Position numbers and translations under genes: made by a program. A DNA stretch of 64,000 bases from Istiophorus platypterus (Eukaryota; Chordata; Actinopteri; Istiophoriformes; Istiophoridae): assembly GCA_016859345.1 (NCBI GenBank), contig CM029121.1:1831329-1895328 (forward strand), in the 5' to 3' direction. Each line of letters opens with the position of its first letter. Position 1 is the stretch's first letter. This document shows positions 25,401 through 39,500 of this stretch, in pieces. The notes below the pieces were generated by a model. That model saw nothing but the letters and a program-made list of their open reading frames with translations. It was not told the DNA's origin and searched no databases.

Positions 25401-25603
25401 TTGGGATATGTTTTCACATATCTCCACACCCTGCGGCCCCACTTTTACTTTCTTCACAACTCATTAGCCAGCTGCTGTCCCAGTTGTTGGAATGTTCTGA
25501 ACAAGAACAAAAACACAGAGTTTAGGTTGGCCTGAGGAAGCACACTGCTAGCAAGTTTTGACTTGCTAACTAAGACTGAACTAAGAAAACACTGTTACGA
25601 GCA

Positions 25604-25864
25604 TTATAAGCTTTTGGTGCTATTGTTGTGCAGTCCAGAGCGTAGGTGAGCCATTGTGCTGTTGTTGTTGTAATTGTTGCTCCCACTGCAGTTCTCCTTG
25701 CCCCCTGTAGAGGTCCTGCTCTCGAGGATATGGACCTTGCCTTGCTCCTCTTTCATGAAGACGTCTACCAGTAGAATCTTCTCCTTATGGATCTGAAGGC
25801 TGATGTCTTTAGGGATGTCTGGAATTAGCCAGTCCACAATGTCGCTCATCAGCATCACAACATT
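25604..25864 (-). CDS. ano1: ano1-like last exon
   Basis: 87 codons including the stop TAA. It starts in phase 0 after a TACCAG acceptor. It codes for the end of the last membrane segment (NVVMLMSDIVDW), the conserved IPDIPKDIS and HKEKILLVD stretches and the cytosolic tail. The tail contains an Asn-rich run (SNNYNNNST) encoded by an AAC-type trinucleotide repeat and ends NNSTKSL. The tail beyond FMKEEQ does not resemble the human ANO1 tail. Confidence 0.9.
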   Translation of the reverse strand, partial: NVVMLMSDIVDWLIPDIPKDISLQIHKEKILLVDVFMKEEQGKVHILESRTSTGGKENCSGSNNYNNNSTMAHLRSGLHNNSTKSL

Positions 25865-26861
25865 CTGGTAGGGATAAATGGAAGAGAATCATGTCATATT
25901 TCTTATACTTTTCTCTAATTCATTATAAAAATGAGCTAAGTTACAGTCACAGGAAACATGATTTAGAAAGCAGATTCTTCCAAACCTATGTATAGGAATA
26001 TGTGTGATAAGCAGTATACCACATTATAACTGAAATGTGGACGTTAAGCTGCCAGAACAGTACAGGCATGACAGTTAGTTACAAAGAAATCAATAAGTCC
26101 CTGGAAACAACAAATTCATGTGACAAATGTTGCTTCGTTACTATAAAAATGTGACACAAAGTAAAGGAATCCCACAGCCTTAAACAGTATGTTTGACTGA
26201 GATGAGCCTCCAGTGTCCAGAACTGAAAATAGTACAGAGCAGTGTTGGCATTATGGACGAGTAGTAGTTGGCCAGGCCAATCCCAACATGTCACTGTGAT
26301 CCTTCAGATGATTTCACTCACAGACAAAAAAAAAAAAAAATCAGAAACACTTACAGCTGTGAATTTATTGAAGTCATGAAACTGATAATGGGAAACTAAA
26401 GTAATACAGTAGTAATTTAAGAATTTAAGAAATGTTTTTTTACTTTGAATTGTAAACCCAGACACCCAAAAAGAAGTCAACATAAGTTCATTGGGAAAAA
26501 CAAAACAAACAGTAATACATCTTTTAGGATGCTTTTTTAAGGTATCTTTTGATTTCACCAAATTTTGATATACACCAAATTATGAGGAGCAAATATACAG
26601 CTCTTACCGACTCTGCCTACCAATTTGCATGCAATTTTGGGCATATATCATTGGTATAGCATTGGGTATTATATTGAATGTGTAATATATATTAACTGAG
26701 TTCCAAACCATAAGATGATAACTTTTATTATATTGCCCCCTTTATGGTTGACCTGGGAATTTTTTTCCCCTCAAAATTTTTTCAACCTCTAAAATCTTCT
26801 CTTAGAATTTCATGTTGTTAAATTTTGCAAATTCAGACCACAAACCTACTATCAAATAATA

Positions 26862-26948
<87 letters not shown>

Positions 26949-29900
26949 TGATCAAATCCCTAGCTACACTTACATCACAATTTTCTGTGCATGAATTATA
27001 ATTACTTGCATGATTATTAGTAGCTAATCAAGAGCAGTATATAAAATTGATTGATTGATAAGTGTCTGTCTCCACTAAAAAGTTTCCAGTGTTTTAGTGT
27101 TTAGATAGGTGGAACATGTAATCTGGGTAGGGGGAATAGCAACTGTAGAAAAGAATTAAGCCATCATCATCACAGTAACAGTCCATGAAACAATTATCAC
27201 TCATGAACTGTACTTTGTGCCTCTAGAGAAACCAATTCCGATCAGAAGAAAAATAACAAGATGATCACAGGGTTCTGTATGTATTTATGTTGTTTTTATA
27301 CACCTTGCCATAATGCTAACACCACCTAGAACATAACTGGTATATATTTACTTAAATGATATTTTGTTACCTGATGTCATTCATGTATTATGCACACAAC
27401 AAAACTAATATAAAATATACAAAGAAACTTTGTCTCCTCGATGTCAGTGTTATAACATTCAGATGGGGCTTCCTTCGTCCTCCTCCCAAGAGTTTGACAC
27501 TAGAGCAAAATCTTTTAACACTCACCACAGAGCACCCTCAGCGACGCCATGAAGTGACAAATTGCATGGAGTGGTTTTATGTGACAACACACTTTTAAAC
27601 ATATCAGTTATCAAAGAGGAATAGGCTCCCAGGCTGCCATGGTTTTCCACCTGGTTAAATTTTGCTACATAATTTAGAATTGCCCCAACTTTACATTTTT
27701 TTGTAAATGAAACTGGATTTTTGTGTTTGACTCTTTATATGAAAATCAAGAATAACAAAACAATACAAAATTGAATGGAAAACCACCCCATTTACACAAA
27801 AAAGTTACAATATCGACTTTGTGAGAGTTTAGGTCAGTTTCTACTTCACTAAGGGATGTTTCATCCATTCTATTACATAATGTTGTTTTGTGGCTGATAT
27901 AAAAGAGAAACCTGCTGTGTGATCAAAAAGGGCAATGAAGTCTTCACCACATGCTGATAGACAAAGTAGATACTCAGCATTTATACACAACATAAATTAT
28001 GAAAGAGGCCCCTAAACCAAATGGACTGTCAGGAGGGGCAGTGGACTATAATTATACACAGAGATACAAAGCAATACATGAAAGTAACCAATGAGCCAGA
28101 GCAGTTACATTTCACCCATTACAGCCGCACTGTCCAGCGACCAGGGCATTGTTACGCTCATAGAATTATATATTCAATAAAGTATGTAATACGTCAATAC
28201 AATATCTAATATATATATATGCTTTGCTGCTTTTCTGCATATTTCCTTACCTGGAAAACAATGACAAAGGCAAGTCGGACAGCTAGCACTGCCCAGAATT
28301 CCTTAGAGATCTCATACGGAGTGTTTGACCAGGGAGGTTCTCTGTAGTCCTTATACCTTTAAAGACAAAAAAGAAATCTTTAGTCCGATTTTCAGATCTG
28401 ACAACTACTGATAACCTGGAAACTGACTGTTTTCTTCTTGATGCAACAACTGACTGATCTCCTGTTCCCAGTTGCTGTTGTCATACTGAGCTGAAGCATA
28501 AGATTAACTGAGTCATTTTGTTTTTTCATTTTGATTTTTCATTTGTTTATAAATTTTTTTGTCTTTTTGCTAATGGTCTGGCTCAACATAAACTGGTTTG
28601 CGTCGACATTGGGGGAGAGGCACAGCTGTGTTAATGCTGAGTAGTCAGCACACTGTTATTTTTGTGCTCAAATTTGCATTGGCATGAAAACCTGTTCTAT
28701 CCACTCATTATTGCTTATAGTATGCGCAGGGTAATTTTCATTGCCTAAGTTGGCAGTCATTTGCACGTAGAAATCTCCAAAATCACAAAACACCTCTCAT
28801 GTATGTTAAGTGCCTCTTTCCATTTGCTCCATTTTTCATCTACTGTACATTGATATGTATATAGAGTAAAAATGCATTTTTAAAGTGACAGAGAGAGATT
28901 GGTCAGGATCTAAAGGTAATTAATGTTCTGCATTTTTCCAAACATCTGACTGGAAGCTTTTACTCAATTCCAAATGTAACTGTAAAATCATACTGAGTAA
29001 CGTGGCTTTCCTCTCGATGAGTCCCATGCTCCATCAAATCAGGACATTTTATTGTTAACAGTTCATTCAAATTCATCTGTAGAGTCAAAATTAACAGCAT
29101 TAATAAAGTAACACCACAAAGTGATCCATCTTATATATCACTAAGAAATAAAACATACTGAATCTTACTGAAAATATTTTTTAAACAGTTTCATAATAAG
29201 ATCAGATCTGTTGGCAAAGCATGGATACTTTCATTAATGATGTAATTTTTCCAACAGAGCAATGTATTTAACTTAACTGGCTTTTCTGAGTATCTCTACA
29301 AACTATCTAAAATGAACCCCCACCTTTCTAGTAATATGCTACACCACATCCGTTTGACATATGAATTCAACAGTTGGCTAATTCTTATACAACGGCCCTT
29401 TAGATGTTTAAAGACATAAACTCGGATCTTTTCAAACATGCAGAGGTGGAGAAGAAGTCCTCTATTAATTAGCTGATTTTAATAGTTTGAGAAGCAATAT
29501 ACATCAGCTGCCTGTTCAGTCTACCAATGATAGTATGTTATGGGTGATACACATTATTTGGAGTGTTGCATATGTTCATAATAGAATTCTTTTCCCTGTT
29601 GCAACTTTTAAAGGTGAAGGGGAGGTCATGTGGTTAGTAATTACTTAAGTTCGCCCCCACTCCACCTATTTATGTGTTTCTCCGCCTGGTATGCCTGTGG
29701 TCACAAACGTGCTGGTCACACAAATATATTTAAATAAAGTACACAAAGTACATTTCAGAGTTGTTGAGTTTGGTTGGTTGGTACAGTTGGTACAGTTTTC
29801 ATTTGGCAGTTAAGCTCACAATTTATTTTCTAACAATTTAGTGGCCTACATTGTTTAAAAGAAGTTGAAATTCTGTAAATGTGCATCTTCTCTGACTAAC

Positions 29901-32900
29901 TCATGGGAATTATCAACGCCAGATAGTTGAATGGACAGGACATAATGATTAAAATGTGATTATTGCTAAAATATGAAAGACTCTCCTCCTCTCACAAACT
30001 ACATTATCATTCATGTAGCAGGTTGGAGGGAAAATGCGTCTTAAAAAAAGAAAACCAACAGAATGATCAATAAATACAATCCTCGCTCAGCTCAATTTCA
30101 GATAAAAAATTTTTTTTAAATTCTTTTCGAATACAAAATTCATTTTTGTTCATTGTTAAAATTTTAATTAAAGATCAAATGTAAGCTAATTTTATGGTCA
30201 GTGTCTGTATTGGAGGTGAAAGATCTATTGTGAAAAAAACCTTGTCAGAGCCCTGGATGGCTGCAGGAGGAGAAAAGGGAATGAGAGAGACTTTATTTAG
30301 CTGTAGCCTTCTGTGATCAAATGTTATAAAGTAAAATTAAAGGGAAAACTCGCCACTTAGAAATTTGGGCCTGTTTCCATACACAGTGGCATGAAAATTT
30401 TGGGGTAACCCTGGTTTAAAATTCCTGTTATTGTGAATAGTAAAAGACTACATGATTTTAAAAAAGGCATAAAGGTAACAATTACACATTTCTTCATTAT
30501 TTTAAGCAAGATTATGTTTTTAATTCCATCTTTTACAGTTTCAATATAACAAAAAAAGTAAAAGGACCCGAGACAAAGGTTTGGGCACCCTGCATGGTCC
30601 GAACTTAGTAACAAACCCCTTGACAAGTATCACAGCTTATTAAAGCTTTTTGTTGCAGCTAAGAGTCTTTCAGTTCATGTTTGGGGAATTTTCACCCAGA
30701 CTTCCTGCAAAAGTCTTCTAGTTCTGTGAGATTCTTTGGCCCTTTTGCCTGCATTGTTCTTTAAAGGTCTATCCAAAGATTTTGGATGATGTGTAGGTCA
30801 GGAGACTGTGAGGGCCACAGCAAAACATTCAGCTTGTGCCTCTTGAGGTCCATTGTAGATATTAAGGTGTGTTTAGGATCATTATGCTGTTGTAGAAGCC
30901 ATCCTTTTCATCTTCAGCTTTTTTACTATTCTGTTCTGTTTTAACATCATCAGTCCACAGGACTTGTTTCCAAAATACATCAGACTTGTTTAGATGTTCC
31001 TTTGCAAAACTCTGTTCCTGAATCTTATAGTGAGGACACAGGAAAGGTTTTCTTCTGATGACTCTTCCGACAAGTTTGTATCTGAACAAAGACGGTGAAC
31101 AAGCAATAGGCCTAACAACCTAATTAAGGTCTGAAACGTTGATCAAAATTATCTGAGAGGTCCATTTGTACCATGATCAAACTTGCCGTCAGGCATCATT
31201 TGCTCTTCAATTCTTGAGCCTAAAAAGTTTTGAAATTTTAGGATGTGAGTGTGCCCTGCACAAATCTTGCAAGCACTATTTATTTCTTTGTTTGTTTGTT
31301 TTTGCTTTTAGCCTTATTATAGTATGTTTTACATGTTTTGTTGGTTTTGTTGGTGTCAGACAGGGAATAAAGATAAGAGTGATCCCAGCTGTTTAACTAC
31401 AACCAGTTTTGTTGGATAATCAGCCCCAACTTTAAATAATATTCAAACTGGTCACAACTGGAGTCTGTGCTATCTAGTTATAACTGAATATCTTTGTATT
31501 TTAGTCTTGAAATTTGGAACTTGCAGGTGCTTGTTTACTATCAGTACTCTAAGACAAACACACTAAATATGGAAGAATCCACAGCCTCAGACATGAAAAC
31601 ACACCTATGTGTGTGTTTGTATGTAGATACAGTCAGTGTAGCTACATAGGTACATGTCTATGTACACTGGTCAAAGGTTTTTCTGGCTGTAAAGGAGGTA
31701 AGCTGCGTCAAGTTTATTTCTGAACAATTAAACTGGGTGAATGTTAAGACTTTCTGCTGAGTCACATAACGTCTGTGTTCAAAGAAAAATAAAAAAAGAA
31801 AAATAAAAAAAGAAAAAAAAGAGAAAAATAAAGCTTTGCCGTGTCTGGCACTGGGAACCTTGAATCTTTGCAGGGCACAAAGACATTAAAAGTTTATCAA
31901 GGCGTCCTGGAGCGCAACTGCTGCCCAGCATCGGAGCTCTCTCTCAGGTCAGAAGAATGACCTAAAACATTCTGCACAGCTAAAAGCAGCCATGAAAGGA
32001 AGAGAACGGAACAGATCTGAAGTGGCCTGCTATGAGTCCTGATCTTAATCTAACTGAACATCTATGGAAGGAGCTCCCATCAAACCTGAGAGAACTGGTG
32101 CAGTTTGCTAAGGAAGAGTTTGGCCAATCTACCAGCTGAGAAGGGTAGAGATCTTAAAAGCTAAAAAAAGTTTCTGATTTCATTGATTTCCTCAAAAGGG
32201 TGTTATACAGAATATTGAGTTAAGGCTCGCACGATTTTTGTCCATGCCATTTTCATTCATTGTATTATGGAAGATAATGTTTAACTGAATGTTTAAAGTA
32301 AACTGGATGTTCCAATAAATATGAGGATATGATGTTTTTAAGTGGAAGGATACCAGTAATTTTGGCCACATCTCTATTGATATTTAAAATGGTCTGAAAC
32401 TGTAAACTGAGATTGATTTCCCACCTGCAAATCTCAATGGAGTAGCCGAGGTTCAACGTGTCCTCGGTTCGTTTGTCATCCTGGAAGTCGCTGACATTAA
32501 AATAGGACAGCGTATGGTTGACAAATCCATGCATGGAGCCATCTGGGCTGTACATGTACTGGTAGACCATCCGAGGTATGAAGTCTGAAGTGAAGGAGAT
32601 GACAAATGCCTAGGAATTGGGGTGTGGTAGGGCAGGGGTTTAGAGATTAAGGACAGAAATGGGAGTTAGACTAATGTGTATATTTATTTCATATACCATG
32701 TGAAAACATGACAGAAAGGAATGTAACAGTACAATGTCAAGTTGAAATGAAACAATCCACTGCACTATGGCACTGTAAGTGAAGACATTTCATCACTTAC
32801 ATAGGGTTCTACTTGTTGGGAGTCCCAGGCAATAAATCTCTCTCTCATGTGAAAGTCATCAGAGCCACATGAATATGGGTGTGAAGTGATGTAAGACAAA

Positions 32901-35900
32901 CTAAAAATGTCACTGTGACTAGCTTGCTTCAGTAGACTTGAAAACAAAGTAGCTCTTACAACGTGTGGTTGGACACAGTCCCCCTATTTCAGTCAAAAAG
33001 AAATGATGAGATAAGCTGAAAAATGCTTAAAAAAATAAATCATACTCAGGCCTTTACACTGTGTCTACGCTACTCACTTTCACCATTGCTGTTCTGGGAT
33101 GCAGTGGTAACACTTAAACATGTCCCTCTTTTCCATTGCTGTTTGGTTGCTGCAGTAAGCGTGCAGCATCCAGCCGCATGATATCCAACTAGCTCTTCTC
33201 CATCTGCAATCAGCAATTACTATTCTTATCTGTATGGAGTGAGGTGTCTCAAAGCAGTTTCAAGGCTTGAGAATTCTCTTACTGTATTCCATATCATACA
33301 GGGACTGCACAGGATATGTTATTGTAATCTGTTACACACAGGGTTGTTAATATTTAGTCAGAGATCTACAGACATAACATGACTTCGCAAGCCGTTGTGC
33401 CACCACCTACAGCCAGAATTGCTTCAACATGCCTTGGCTTTGATCCTCCAAGTCTCTGAAATCTAGTGGAAGGATAAACACCTTTCTTCTGAAAGATATT
33501 CCCTCATCGGGTGTTTGGATGATTGTGGTTGAGAGCGCTTTCTAACACTTCAGTCCAAAAGGTGTTCAATTAGGTTGAGATCTGGTGACTGGGCCACAGC
33601 ATGTGAGTCACATCATTTTCATACTTATCAAACCATTCAGTGACCCCTTGTACCCTATGGATAGAGGTATTGTCATCCTGTTTCGCTTCTCATTTTTCAG
33701 GTTTTTCTTTTTATTTGTGGACTGTCTGTCTTTGCCTGACAAAGTTCCACAAGTGGTTAAGATATTAAATATGATGTAAAGATAATGAGACTAGTTATCT
33801 GTGAATACTTAATTTAAATGTCAAAACGTCAAACAGCTGCTGCCATTACCTGTATTTATGCCAACTTTACTATGACCAAACCCATTTCTATGTATTTCTA
33901 TGTATTACACGGGTTTAACAGGCTTAGTAACCAATGATCCCGTCTGCATCCAGGTCTGTGTGTCAGTAAAGTAAACAAAGACAAATTTCTGTCATCTCAA
34001 ACTTTCTCATTTTAAATGTTAATACAACGGGTCACACAGCTTTTTTTTAGACCTGTGTTTATGTTGATTTTGCCAGACAACATCACGATTATAAAATGAA
34101 GATCTGATTACTCCCGCAGCACAGCAGTTACTAAAATATGTCTGGTGCTGTCCAGTTCAAATTCTATTCTCACACTCTCTATAGTCTTACTATCTTGCAG
34201 TCAGAGAGTGAAAACTTGAAATAAAATTTAATACAAGCAGAACAACAGTAAATACCAGCTACGTTCATTTTGAATGTTCCATTTAGACAGATATGTGTTA
34301 GGGTGTTTTTGAAGTTGTGAATTGTAATATAAAAGGTTGTTCTGATACAGTTCTAATTCAAAAATGACAGTGATATACCATCATAGAATCTATAACTGAC
34401 TTGCAAATAACAATTTAGAGTTAAAATTACAAAAGTATATTAATCAATAATACATGTAAAGGTGTTTTTTTTCATGTACTGTTCTACAGATTATCATACT
34501 TAATTTAACCTGTAACCTTTGACACTCATTTGCCTACGGTTAATGTTCTAACCACACCAGCTCTAGGAGTCAACACCTGGCCTGCACCTGGTCCAACCTG
34601 CCCCAAAAGCAGAGGTTGCAATGATAGGATGTGGGGAACGTGTGTCTTTCTGGAGAGACTTCTTTGAAAAAGGGTCCTTGTAAGGACAAGGTCAAGGACA
34701 AGGTCAATCGCTTTTTGTTGAAGATCGGTCTCCTAACAAAAGGTTTGCCTTTCCCTGAGTGCTTTGCAGCTGTTACTGTTAATGCATATGTTCCTCATTC
34801 AGGTTGACTTGACTGCATTCTTCTCCCCTCCTCAATATCATGAGTGAATCCAATCTCTTGTCTCAGGTGAACACGACAGCCCACCCTCGCTTCCTACCTC
34901 TCTGTGGTTCTTAACTACTCACCCATCAGTCCCTTAGCTGTGATTTCTCCTGAGCTTGATGTATTTAATGACATACATGCTCTGCTAGCTTGGCCCTTTT
35001 GCCTCTGCCCTCCCTCTGTCATCCATTGCATTTCACACATGATGTCAGCCAGTCATATGGTGAAAACAGCCAGAGCCCATTCTCACCATATAAACTTCCT
35101 GGAGCTTCCCACAGTGATGAAAATACTGTCACATTGCTGTAAGGAAAATGTGGTATTGAGGACAGACAACAGGACAGCTGGCACTCGCTCAGCTCGACTG
35201 CTGAAATTGGACGGGGGTCTCGTGGTTTGGGCTAATGTGAGTCTGCACTCCTTCGGCGGTGTAAATATTTGAGCATAGGGAACTGAGCTGTGGACTTGAT
35301 GTTGCAGGGGTCACCAGAGTGATTGAAAACCGAATCCTATACTCAGTGTTGTGGGACAAGTTCAGGACAGCAGAGGTAGAATCCCTCACATCAAGAGAAA
35401 ACTCATAGCGCACACTGTGGTTCTCCATGAGTGCGCAGGTGGACCCTTCCCTCAGAGTGGACACATTCTCTCACCATCTCTTGTCCAAAGACTCCCTGAT
35501 ACTTTGCCTCTTGCATATCCAGGAGGTTATGTTGGATATGCACTATCATCCTGGTTGCTCCAGGGCAAAAAAAGCACATCATGGTTCCCAACAATGTTTC
35601 AGTTGCTGTCGGTTTAGTCTTGGGAGCTCCCATAGCATAGAAATGCTCTGTTGCAGGGTAACAATTTGATCCTACATCACAACGACAGCCTCCTGTGTGT
35701 CAAAATGGTCCACTTTACAACTCTGGTGTGTCAAGAGGGGCACAGATCCCACATCTTGCCCCTTATTTCATGCACTGACTTTCCTACAACTGCTAGTAGA
35801 ATGAAATCTGGTTCTTTCTGGCTCTTCCAGCTCAGTTGTTTAGGGCCAAGAAGTTGTTCAGCTGTTGAAAAACAGCTTTTTCAATGATTGTAGGTAAAAA

Positions 35901-36488
35901 CGGGCAATTTGATAGCGATAATCTCCTAACTTCTGTATGAAATAGAACATTTGTTACATATCCTAGCGCCAGATTCTATGAGTATAGGCATAGGCCCCTA
36001 AGCTGCGAGCCCCACTTTCATCTAAAGAAAAAGCTGGCTTATGGGAGCAGAGGTTGTTATACACTGTAAATGCAGACCTGATCGGGGCCCCATGCTGGGC
36101 AAAGGCTGAGAAAGAAAGTCTTCATGACTGCGCAATAGAAAGAGATAAATCAACATGATTGCTTATAGAGGGCTACGCCCATACTCTGGGGTTAAGGTAC
36201 ATAACATGCATCTTGTGTTCTTAAGAATGTGAAAAAACTGAACAGACTCCATTTGCATTTTGCATAGATCTCATTACAGTGTTTCCCAGGGCACCTCATG
36301 ATGTGTTCTGGCTGACCCAAATTGTCCATTTATAGAATTCATGTCAAAACCAAGTGGACAAGGTGTCCTCAATGAGAGGATTACATACAAACACCTGCTG
36401 ATAAACACTCTCCAAGTAGAGAGCTGCAGTGTTTAGTAGAGATTAGTAGACTAATATCTCATTCATGATGCATCTCTATCCTCGTCTT

Positions 36489-36557
<69 letters not shown>

Positions 36558-39500
36558 ATATACATTCTGATCCTGATGACATTATGGTGTGAATAACTGA
36601 GGCATTAGTATAAGTGTTAAAACATCTTAATCTCTACTGCTGCACTTCATCATGGAATCAGATCTTCAAATATATATGTGAGTAAACTAATGTCAAGATT
36701 AGATTTGACTAGACTTTTTTTGAGATTGCAACCACATCTCACATTCATGACCCACGTGTGGCGCCCTGGTTATATAATAACTTGTGGTTTCAAATCACAA
36801 GGACAGCACTTACCACAAACCATTCAACATGTTAGGATCTCTGCAGGTACATCTGTAAGAAAGGGGCCCCGTTGACAGGAGAACCTGAGAGGTTTATAAC
36901 CTAACATATGAAAACTGTGAAGAACACTGCATCAGTGAAAGAACAAGTTCCCTGGACAAGAGAATGAATGTACACCAGAAGCAAACAACATCAGCTGCTT
37001 GAAGCAGACAACATCAAACCAAAACCACTCATGGCATCCATTGAGACAGGGTCAAAGGTCATCAACCAGGAGACAGTGGATAGCCAGAGAAAGATCAACT
37101 AGCACAGTTACATCTGATGCCAGAACCAGGGGTTACCCTCTCCCCCCATACACAATCACTCTATATCACACATGATCATTTATCACCTACATGTTTTTGT
37201 CGGTGTCTGTCAACGATTAAGACTGTGAGAAGTGCTGAAAACCCTGAGAAAGCTTGTAACATTGGGCTGAGATTATTTTTTCATCTACTGCTACTTACTA
37301 CCATATTTGTACAATATGGCCTGACATTCTAAGTGGTTGCCTCTGTTTAGATTCATTTTTAAATGAAATTAATACTTTTAATAAATTAAAAAAAAATTGA
37401 CATATCCTCATAACTCATGAATTCCTTTTCCTAACACTTTCTCTTGGTCGACGTAATTTAAGAAAGCATATTAGTGCTATGGAACAGTATCAAAGCATGT
37501 AAATGATTAGTGGAAGACACTAAGAATGGGTTGTAAAAAATATAACATTTAACAAAAATAGAAAAATTACAAAAAAATATGGCAATGGTTCTATTAAACC
37601 TTGACTAATGATAATGACAATATTGGGATCCACCATCAACACTTAAAAGTTTCTCCCAGAAAATTGTGGTAAGATTATGTGCTTATTTGTGAAGTAAAAT
37701 ATTTGATCATAGAATCTAATTTTAAGAAAGTCCATTAAGGACCATTAAACAAAGTTCATTTGTCAGCTCCCACAAGGAAAATAGCCACAAGATATTTTGC
37801 TGGTGCACCCAGTCCTGTGGCTCTGTCAAGGCCATTGCTTTGGCAATATGGTGGCTGTGAGGCCTGCCTCAATACAAGCTTTGTTCCTTCTCCCCTGCGT
37901 GTATACTCTTATTGCCCCCTATGTGTATCTATATGTAACTTCGGTATTGTGAGTAATTAAAAATGTTTTATAACTTTTTCTGGCTTTCTGCCAGATATAA
38001 AATAAGATTGTGAAAAAAACTGAAAATAATAAGTTAACTAGATCAAAAAAATAAAAATCTAATCCCCTGTGTGACAGAGAAGACAGAGTATGCCATCACT
38101 GATTAAAAAACATCTCTAGCCAAAAGAAAGACACAACAGTTACGATGCATAACTTGTTGACGTACAATATTTGTACCTTGTGTTTAGAGCGCATGGAAAA
38201 ATTGAAAGTCCCCTAGAAGAAAACAAGGAAACTATGTAGACATCATTTCTGTTGTTTTTTTGGACGTGACCCTGTCTCGTTTACAAAGGCTGTTATTAGT
38301 CTAGCTGAGGGGAAGAGCAGCATGTTTTGGACATTTGTGCATGTGCTATTTAAATTGCATCTTTTACAAGTTACTAGCTGTACCCACAAATATGCATGTC
38401 AAGCTTTACTCGACTCAGCTTTCACCTTTCTGAGATCAGGTCTATTGCACATATTAAGATACACGTGCACAGATATGTGTTGAAACTGAACTTGCACATT
38501 AGAACATTACTTCAATAGTCTTTACTTCAGTTACAGTGTCAAGAGCCTGCAGTAGCAAGTAAACAAGCAAATTACAGTGTGATTATAATCTCTGTACAAA
38601 ATCTGCAGTAAGTTTGATAAGTCTCAGGCAGGGTATTGTTACACAAGCTCCTTTCCGGCTCAGTGTTTGGGGTTTGTTTAGTAAGTGGGCGAGAGAGAGG
38701 CAGGAGAGAGCAGGTGCTTGAGGCTGGCCACTGGATCAGAAAGTAAGAAGTTAGCAGTATAGCTGTGATACAGGGCAATTTCCAATGTGCACTTTTTCAG
38801 TAAATAAGTTATGTTAATAGTGTTTCAACTGTAAAATAGAAATACTGTGTTAAATAGTATTTTTAATTACAATATCAGTATTTTAATTGTTAAATAAAGC
38901 AATTTCCTTTATACGGTACTCTTCATGCCATGATGTATAATAATTATTCAGTTGTTAAAAAAAAGTTTTACTGCATTTTAGAAATCATGACACATTTTTT
39001 GAGCTTCAGCAATAACTGCAGAGAGACAGCAAACAATACATTTATTCATTTTTTTTTTCAATTATTGAGCAGTTGAAATGTTGATTTTAAGGGAATAATA
39101 ATTGCTTTAAATTCTAACTGCTTGTTTTATTTAGTTACAATTTTTCCTAATTTTGGCTTTTTGTCATTTTAATTTTTTTCATACATTTTTTGAATCTAAG
39201 TTTCTCTTCTGTGTTTCTGGGTGACTAGGATGTTTATTCTTTATTCAATTACATTGTAAATGATGTCTCTACTTCACTGTATATCCAAATTAAAATAAAG
39301 GTTGAACGAGAATGAATGAATGGTAGCAAGCATAACATTTCACTTACATAAAAGTGAAAAAAAAAAGGTCATTAATGACTGCCCAACAAAAATCATTAAA
39401 ATTTAAGTGAAATATCTTATTTCAAACTAAGTGCAAAGACGATACATTTACAGAGAATATAAATTTACAGAAGGTTTTGGAGAGAATATTTAAATATTTT

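Noticed and set aside
36494..36555. CRISPR-like or regulatory repeat array
   Set aside because: Plain dinucleotide microsatellite without spacers. No CRISPR arrays are expected or seen in this vertebrate sequence.
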